A stretch of DNA of 64,000 nucleotides from Mesorhizobium qingshengii. Lineage in GTDB: Bacteria; Pseudomonadota; Alphaproteobacteria; Rhizobiales; Rhizobiaceae. A program made the translations under genes and the position numbers. Each line of letters opens with the position of its first letter. Position 1 is the first letter of the stretch. Shown piece by piece: positions 59,600 to 64,000 of this stretch. The DNA lies in the NCBI RefSeq assembly GCF_900103325.1, contig NZ_FMXM01000009.1, forward strand, positions 62,001-126,000. The letters are read 5' to 3'. The notes beneath the pieces are model-generated. The model saw only the letters and a program-made list of their open reading frames with translations. It was not told the DNA's origin and made no database searches.

Positions 59600-60568
59600 T
59601 CACCCCGCGACCGGCTCCGGCAGGCGGATGATCTCCTCGCCATGGGGAGCGGAAACCGGTGCGCGGCCACGGCCATGTTGCCGTGGCGAACAGCCCATCA
59701 CCCGCTTGAAGGCGGTGCTGAAGGCACTTTCGGATTCGTAGCCGAGCGACAGCGCGATTGCCGAAACAGGGTCGCTGGAACTCGCCAGCCGGTCGCCCGC
59801 CAGCAGCATGCGCCAGCGCGTCAGGTAATCCATCGGCGAGGCGCCGACACTCGCCTTGAATTTCAGGGCAAAGGTCGACCGCGACATGCCGGCGCGTTCC
59901 GCCAGCGTCTGCAATGTCCAGCCATGCGACGGATTGTCGTGCATGGCGCCGATCGCCGCGCCGATCTGCTTGTCGGCCAGGGCAAATAGCCAGCCGACGC
60001 CACCTCGCAACCCGTCGGCCATGTGCAGGCGCAAGGCCTCGATCAGGATCATGTGGGCGAGGTGCTCGACGATGAGGAAGCCACCGGGACGGCGCTCACG
60101 CAATTCCTGCATCATCCGCTCCACTGGCCAGCGCAGTGCCGAATGGTCGGCATCGCTGCAGATGTGGACGATGGGCGGCAGCATCCGCAACAGGATGCCG
60201 GCATGGTCGCCGGAAAGGGCGAAGCGGCTGCTGACGAGAAGGAAATCGCCGCCGCCATTGTGCGAGGTGACGCCGCCGGTGCGGGCCGGGGAAAAGATCG
60301 TGCGGGCGTCGACCGCCGGCACGGCCATGTCGCTGGCAAGGCGGAAGGGCCGGCCGCGCGGCAGCAGGAAGCAGTCGCCCGTCTCCAGGCGCACCGCGTC
60401 GGCGACGCCTTCCACGGACAGCCAGCACTGGCCGGACACCACGGCACCGCATTTGATGGCTGCCTGCTGGTCGGGGAACTGGATCGACCAGTCGCTACCG
60501 GCCTCCAGCCCGGCGGACAGGTAGTTGCGCGGCTTCAGCAGCGACAGCACGTCTGAGAGCGGATCCAT
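59600..60568 (-). CDS. AraC-family regulator (cupin_6 type)
   Basis: A 322-aa regulator starting MDPLSDVLSLLKPRNYLSAG, the usual opening of this subgroup (an ATG two codons upstream is also possible). The sensor contains ETGDCFLLPRGRPFRLASD. The HTH region has RAGMSRSTFALKFKASVG and ALSLGYESESAFSTAFKRVM. It is divergent from an NAD-dependent epimerase gene, with a 9-bp inverted repeat between them. In related bacteria such regulators control the adjacent oxidoreductase; the effector is not known here. Confidence 0.9.
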   Translation of the reverse strand: MDPLSDVLSLLKPRNYLSAGLEAGSDWSIQFPDQQAAIKCGAVVSGQCWLSVEGVADAVRLETGDCFLLPRGRPFRLASDMAVPAVDARTIFSPARTGGVTSHNGGGDFLLVSSRFALSGDHAGILLRMLPPIVHICSDADHSALRWPVERMMQELRERRPGGFLIVEHLAHMILIEALRLHMADGLRGGVGWLFALADKQIGAAIGAMHDNPSHGWTLQTLAERAGMSRSTFALKFKASVGASPMDYLTRWRMLLAGDRLASSSDPVSAIALSLGYESESAFSTAFKRVMGCSPRQHGRGRAPVSAPHGEEIIRLPEPVAG

Positions 60569-60590
60569 GAGCATTCCGGACGATTGCGAA

Positions 60591-60625
60591 GATAATACGG
60601 ACTTTACAGCATAGATCGTATTATC
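60591..60625. promoter_or_regulatory. Inverted repeat in the AraC/epimerase promoter
   Basis: GATAATACG (60591-60599) and CGTATTATC (60617-60625) are perfect 9-bp arms with a 17-base spacer, in the 125-base divergent gap. This is a candidate operator for the AraC-type regulator. Confidence 0.6.
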
Positions 60626-60693
60626 TCAATTCCGTATCTCCCTTGGCAACGGGGTGCCTGTGCGGCCCCGAACGAGCCAAAGGAGATATCACC

Positions 60694-61587
60694 ATGCGTG
60701 TATTTGTGACCGGTGCCACCGGTTTTGTCGGTTCCGCTGTCGTGCGGGAGCTTGTTGGAGCGGGTCATCAGGTGCTCGGCCTCGCCCGCTCGGATGCCGG
60801 CGCCAGGTCGGTTATCGCCGCGGGCGCTGAGGCGCATCGTGGCGATATCGAGGATCTGGAAAGCCTGCGCAGCGGGGCCGCCCAGTCGGATGGCGTCATC
60901 CATACCGCCTTCAACCATGACTTCTCGAAATTCGCGGCGAATTGCGAGGCGGACCGGCGCGCCATCGAGACGCTTGGCGCGGAACTCGAAGGTTCCGAAA
61001 GGCCATTGCTCGTCACGTCCGGGCTCGCGGTGCTGACACAAGGCAGCATGTCCACCGAGGACGACGCGCCTATTCCTCCGTCTGCTTCCTATCCCCGTGC
61101 TTCGGAAGTGACGGCCGTGGCGCTGGCGGTGCGCGGGGTGCGCGCCTCGGCGGTGCGTCTTTCCCCCTCCGTCCACGGCGATGGCGATCACGGCTTCGTG
61201 CCGATGCTGATCGGCATCGCCCGTCAGAAGGGCGTTTCGGCCTATATCGGTGATGGGACCAACCGCTGGCCGGCCGTGCACCGGCTCGATGCCGCCACGC
61301 TCTTCAGGCTGGCGCTGGAGAGAGGGGCCGGCGGAGCCCGCTATCATGGCGTCGCCGATCAGGGCGTGCCGACGCGGGAGATCGCCGAGCTCATCGGCCA
61401 GCGCCTGAACATGCCGGTCATGTCCAAAACCCGGGAGGAAGCGGCCGACCATTTCGGTTTCCTCGCGCACTTCTTCGGCATGGACTGGCCAGCTTCCAGT
61501 CAGCAGACGCGGGATGTGCTTGGGTGGCAGCCTAAGCAGCCGGGGCTGATTGCCGATCTCGATCGCCCCAGCTATTTCGAAAGCTGA
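60694..61587 (+). CDS. NAD-dependent epimerase/dehydratase (extended SDR)
   Basis: A 297-aa Rossmann-fold protein. The nucleotide-binding motif is [20 protein letters not shown] (TGxxGxxG) and a Tyr-xxx-Lys-like region is altered to SYPRASEV, lacking the classical Lys of SDR enzymes. The second half holds the substrate loop ([20 protein letters not shown]) and ends [25 protein letters not shown] precedes the ATG at 60694. Divergent from an AraC regulator. Substrate unknown; the missing Lys suggests an atypical, reductase-like SDR. Confidence 0.85.
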   Translation: MRVFVTGATGFVGSAVVRELVGAGHQVLGLARSDAGARSVIAAGAEAHRGDIEDLESLRSGAAQSDGVIHTAFNHDFSKFAANCEADRRAIETLGAELEGSERPLLVTSGLAVLTQGSMSTEDDAPIPPSASYPRASEVTAVALAVRGVRASAVRLSPSVHGDGDHGFVPMLIGIARQKGVSAYIGDGTNRWPAVHRLDAATLFRLALERGAGGARYHGVADQGVPTREIAELIGQRLNMPVMSKTREEAADHFGFLAHFFGMDWPASSQQTRDVLGWQPKQPGLIADLDRPSYFES

Positions 61588-61599
61588 GGGCGTTCTGAC

Positions 61600-62535
61600 C
61601 TAGTCGAACAGGCTGGACACCGATTCCTCGGTCGCCGTGCGCGAGATGGCTTCGCCCATCAGGTCGGCGATCGAGATGACGCGGATGTTCGGTGCGTCGA
61701 GCACGCCCTGCGTCGGCTGGATGGAATCGGTAATCACCAGTTCCTGCAGCTTCGAGCCGCTGATGCGGGCGACGGCGCCGCCCGACAGCACGCCGTGGGT
61801 AATGTAGGCGGTGACGCTGGTGGCGCCATTGGCCAGCAGCGCATCGGCGGCGTTGCAGAGCGTGCCGCCAGAATCGACGATGTCGTCGATCAGCAGGCAG
61901 TCCTTGCCGGCGACCGCGCCGATGATGTTCATGACTTCCGATTCACCGGGACGTTCACGGCGTTTGTCGACGATGGCGAGTTGCGCGTCGAAGCGCTTGG
62001 CCAGCGCACGCGCCCGCACCACGCCGCCGATGTCGGGCGATACCACCACGACATTGCCCAGTTGCTTGTATTTCGCCTTCACGTCGCGGGCCATCACCGG
62101 CACGGAGAACAGGTTGTCGGTCGGGATGTCGAAAAAGCCCTGGATCTGGCCGGCATGCAGGTCGAGCGTCAAAACGCGATCGACACCGGCGCGGGTGATC
62201 ATGTTGGCGACCAGCTTGGCCGAGATCGGGGTGCGGCCGGAAGCACGGCGATCCTGCCTTGCATAGCCGAAATAGGGAATCACCGCCGTGATGCGTTTCG
62301 CCGACGAGCGCATGAAGGCATCGATCATGATGAGCAGTTCCATCAGATGATCGTTGGTCGGGAATGAGGTCGACTGCAGGATGAAGACATCCTCGCCGCG
62401 CACATTTTCCTGGATTTCGACGAAGATCTCCTGATCGGCGAAGCGCCTGACGCTGGCCTTGCCCAGCGGGATGTTGAGATAGCGGGCGACCGCTTCGGCC
62501 AACACCCTGTTGGAATTGCCTGCGAAGAGTTTCAT
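61600..62535 (-). CDS. prs: Ribose-phosphate pyrophosphokinase
   Basis: Makes PRPP from ribose 5-phosphate and ATP for nucleotide, His and Trp synthesis. 311 aa. The metal/ATP region is [20 protein letters not shown], the family signature [18 protein letters not shown], and the PRPP loop [17 protein letters not shown]. Cytoplasmic. It is convergent with the epimerase gene (12 bases between stops), after which the accessory block ends. Confidence 0.98.
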   Translation of the reverse strand: MKLFAGNSNRVLAEAVARYLNIPLGKASVRRFADQEIFVEIQENVRGEDVFILQSTSFPTNDHLMELLIMIDAFMRSSAKRITAVIPYFGYARQDRRASGRTPISAKLVANMITRAGVDRVLTLDLHAGQIQGFFDIPTDNLFSVPVMARDVKAKYKQLGNVVVVSPDIGGVVRARALAKRFDAQLAIVDKRRERPGESEVMNIIGAVAGKDCLLIDDIVDSGGTLCNAADALLANGATSVTAYITHGVLSGGAVARISGSKLQELVITDSIQPTQGVLDAPNIRVISIADLMGEAISRTATEESVSSLFD

Positions 62536-62697
62536 GCACCGTTCCTGGTGAGGGATTTCATCGGGCTTTTAGCGGCCCGCGCCGGTATTGCAAGCGCCGT
62601 GATCGGGAATCCGCCGGCTAATCTCAAGAAAGCTTCGCACCATCGCCAGCCGGCAACAGGAAGCAGCGGACTCCCGCTGCTCCCTCTTCTCGTTTGA

Positions 62698-62741
62698 GCA
62701 TTGGATTTTCCCAAAACCGTTTTCACTTTTGGGTCCGATGC
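62698..62741. repeat. Dispersed palindromic repeat (GCATTGGA...TCCGATGC)
   Basis: Outer arms with one mismatch and inner CCCAAAA / TTTTGGG, the same plan as the elements at 6058, 36794 and 43628. It lies upstream of prs and directly abuts the lipoprotein gene stop, so it also serves as a transcript end for that gene. Confidence 0.65.
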
Positions 62742-63323
62742 CTAGCCTGCCTTGCCGCCGAGCCAATCCGCGAACTGGTCGATGGTCTGGTCGGCGATCG
62801 CCTGCATGGTGGCCGGAGCGACCGCCTTCCAGCTGTCGCCGCCGTTGGCCGAAGGCGCTTTCAGCTGGCCGTTGATGCGGTGCAGGCGGTTGCCGGCGGG
62901 GTCGTAGACGTCCCAGACATAGATGACGGTGGTGTCCTTGCCTTCCGAAATCGCCGAGAAATAGCCTTTGAGCACGTGGGTCGCGGTCTGGTCTGCGCTG
63001 CCGGCGAGCGTGATGCCGCGCTGCCTGGCGCGCGTTTGCAACTCCGCCGTCAGCGGCGTCGCGGCTTCAACCGAGGCGCCGACGATCGGTGCGATCTGCA
63101 GGCGGGTCTTGGAAAGGATGGCGGCGCTCTGGGCAGGCGTGAGCGGTGTGGTGGCTGGCGCGGGAGCCGCGGCTGCCGTGTTGCCTTGCGTGGCGGGCAG
63201 CGCCTGCGTCGAGGTCGCCGGCGGGGTGATCGCCGAAGGCTCGAGGACGTCCTTGGCGTTGGTGCAGGCGGCCAGCGCGAGCGCCACGAGCAATGACACG
63301 GTCGTCACATGCGATCGTCTCAT
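62742..63323 (-). CDS. Putative lipoprotein
   Basis: A 193-aa protein with a lipoprotein signal: SLLVALALAAC, lipid-anchored Cys20 after a typical lipobox. The mature part opens with a Pro/Ala/Thr-rich linker (TPPATSTQALPATQGNTAAA) and ends in a folded domain (RQRGITLAGSADQTATHVLK; TTVIYVWDVYDPAGNRLHRI). No family recognised. The start at 63321-63323 is chosen because it begins the signal peptide. Membrane-anchored, facing the periplasm; role unknown. Confidence 0.8.
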   Translation of the reverse strand: MRRSHVTTVSLLVALALAACTNAKDVLEPSAITPPATSTQALPATQGNTAAAAPAPATTPLTPAQSAAILSKTRLQIAPIVGASVEAATPLTAELQTRARQRGITLAGSADQTATHVLKGYFSAISEGKDTTVIYVWDVYDPAGNRLHRINGQLKAPSANGGDSWKAVAPATMQAIADQTIDQFADWLGGKAG

Positions 63324-63366
63324 TTGCCTGATAACTCCTTGGCGAAGAACGCCTCCCATTATGGAT

Positions 63367-64000
63367 TCACTGTACGATCAAGTCGAGATCATGGCGGGAC
63401 AGCGGCTTGGGCTGGGATTCGGTGGTCAGGTAGGTGCGGCCAAGCGTCATCGCCGTCTCGGTGTCGGAATCCATGATGATCATGTGGGCGAACAGCGTCA
63501 TGTTCGGCGCGATGGGCTCGGGATTGCCCTGGTAGAACATCGGCATGTCCATCCAGGATGGCGTGAAACGGGCGCCGACCGAGTAGCCGCAGGCGTTCAG
63601 CCGGTGCTTGGTCAGGCCGTGCGCTTCCATGGTGCGGGCATGGGCATCGAACACGTCGCCGAAGCTGTTGCCCGGCGTCATCGCCTTCTCGACGGCCAGG
63701 AGGGCGGCGCGGGCGGCGTCGAACAGCTCCTGATGGCGCTTCGAGACCTTGCCGGTCAGCACCGTGCGCATCATCGGCGCATGGTAGTGGTTGAAGACGC
63801 CGGCCCATTCGAGCGTCAGCTGGTCGTTCTTGGTGAGCTTGCGGCGGCCGGCCTTGTAGCGGCAGAGCAGCGCGTCGACGCCGGAGCCGATGATGAACTC
63901 GTTGGCCGGATAGTCGCCGCCGCCGGCAAAGATCGCGCCCTGCATGGCGGCGAGGATCAGGGCTTCGTCGCCGCCCTGCTTGATCAGCGGCAAGGCCGCG
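63367..64000 (-). CDS. M24-family metallopeptidase (partial, N-terminus off the right edge)
   Basis: The C-terminal 210 or so residues of a pita-bread (aminopeptidase P/ectoine hydrolase type) enzyme. Visible metal-site elements are the Asp-lacking but His-rich TLEWAGVFNHYHAPMMRTVL and, later, LNACGYSVGARFTPSWMDMP and MTLFAHMIIMDSDTE with the closing Glu. It may cleave X-Pro bonds or hydrolyse ectoine; the N-terminal creatinase-like domain needed to tell is outside the window. The frame is open to the edge, with no start codon assignable. Confidence 0.8.
   Translation of the reverse strand, partial: AALPLIKQGGDEALILAAMQGAIFAGGGDYPANEFIIGSGVDALLCRYKAGRRKLTKNDQLTLEWAGVFNHYHAPMMRTVLTGKVSKRHQELFDAARAALLAVEKAMTPGNSFGDVFDAHARTMEAHGLTKHRLNACGYSVGARFTPSWMDMPMFYQGNPEPIAPNMTLFAHMIIMDSDTETAMTLGRTYLTTESQPKPLSRHDLDLIVQ

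Noticed and set aside
1..64000. CRISPR array, prophage, insertion sequence, tRNA or rRNA gene
   Set aside because: No run of evenly spaced repeats, no transposase or integrase-like protein, no cloverleaf-like or rRNA-like stretch was seen on either strand; short tRNA-like or small-RNA genes could still be missed without a covariance search.

Overview
The window is one continuous stretch of high-GC chromosome from an alphaproteobacterium of the Rhizobiales, most like Mesorhizobium. The evidence is the gene content: a choline choXWV operon, a petABC bc1 operon with a Tat-type Rieske start, a short ClpS2-like adaptor, DUF1344, DUF1059 and DUF6665 proteins, a C-terminally extended L25 followed by pth and ychF, and many rhizobial-style palindromic intergenic repeats. 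No tRNA, rRNA, CRISPR array, prophage or recognisable insertion sequence was seen. Coding density is high. Genes sit in short operons, often with ATGA, GTGA or TGATG stop/start overlaps, and GTG or TTG starts are used where the ribosome binding site supports them.

Layout. 1-4500: edge of a DUF4126 membrane protein, a sugar O-acetyltransferase, a GlxA-type regulator divergent from an isochorismatase-like hydrolase, and formate-tetrahydrofolate ligase. 4900-12300: a minus-strand gene set of unknown function (coiled-coil protein, unknown 381-aa protein, AAA+ ATPase, DUF6638-like protein, DUF2333 membrane protein). It is split by a DUF559 nuclease gene lying between two identical inverted 58-bp repeats. 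This is the best candidate for an undescribed system. 12600-19000: cytochrome c, a LysR/EamA divergent pair, thymidine kinase and choXWV. 19000-23000: a two-component system, three small secreted or membrane proteins and clpS.

23100-32800: an envelope-type MoxR/DUF58/BatA-DUF4159/large membrane protein operon, divergent from a DUF1285-Nudix-CCA-adding-enzyme operon. 32800-39000: a secreted subtilase with a small putative outer-membrane protein, DUF1059, DUF1344, hemF, soxR with its operator, and trmL. 38300-43600: a short ORF with a strong ribosome binding site, a small hypothetical gene, two half-size ABC exporters, a GNAT and a DUF6665 protein. 43700-49200: cupin, petABC, an FMN-dependent 2-hydroxy-acid dehydrogenase and apt. 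49300-54250: paired MaoC hydratases, CorA, ychF, pth and rplY.

54470-61590: an accessory block between rplY and prs. It holds two alpha/beta hydrolases, a PanB-like pseudogene, an OhrR-type regulator with several palindromic operators, an MFS exporter, two AraC regulators and an NAD-dependent epimerase. 61600-64000: prs, a lipoprotein and the edge of an M24 metallopeptidase. Housekeeping operons (petABC, rplY-pth-ychF, prs, hemF, fhs, cca) alternate with regulator/effector pairs for stress and small-molecule handling. The spaces between them are rich in palindromic repeats.
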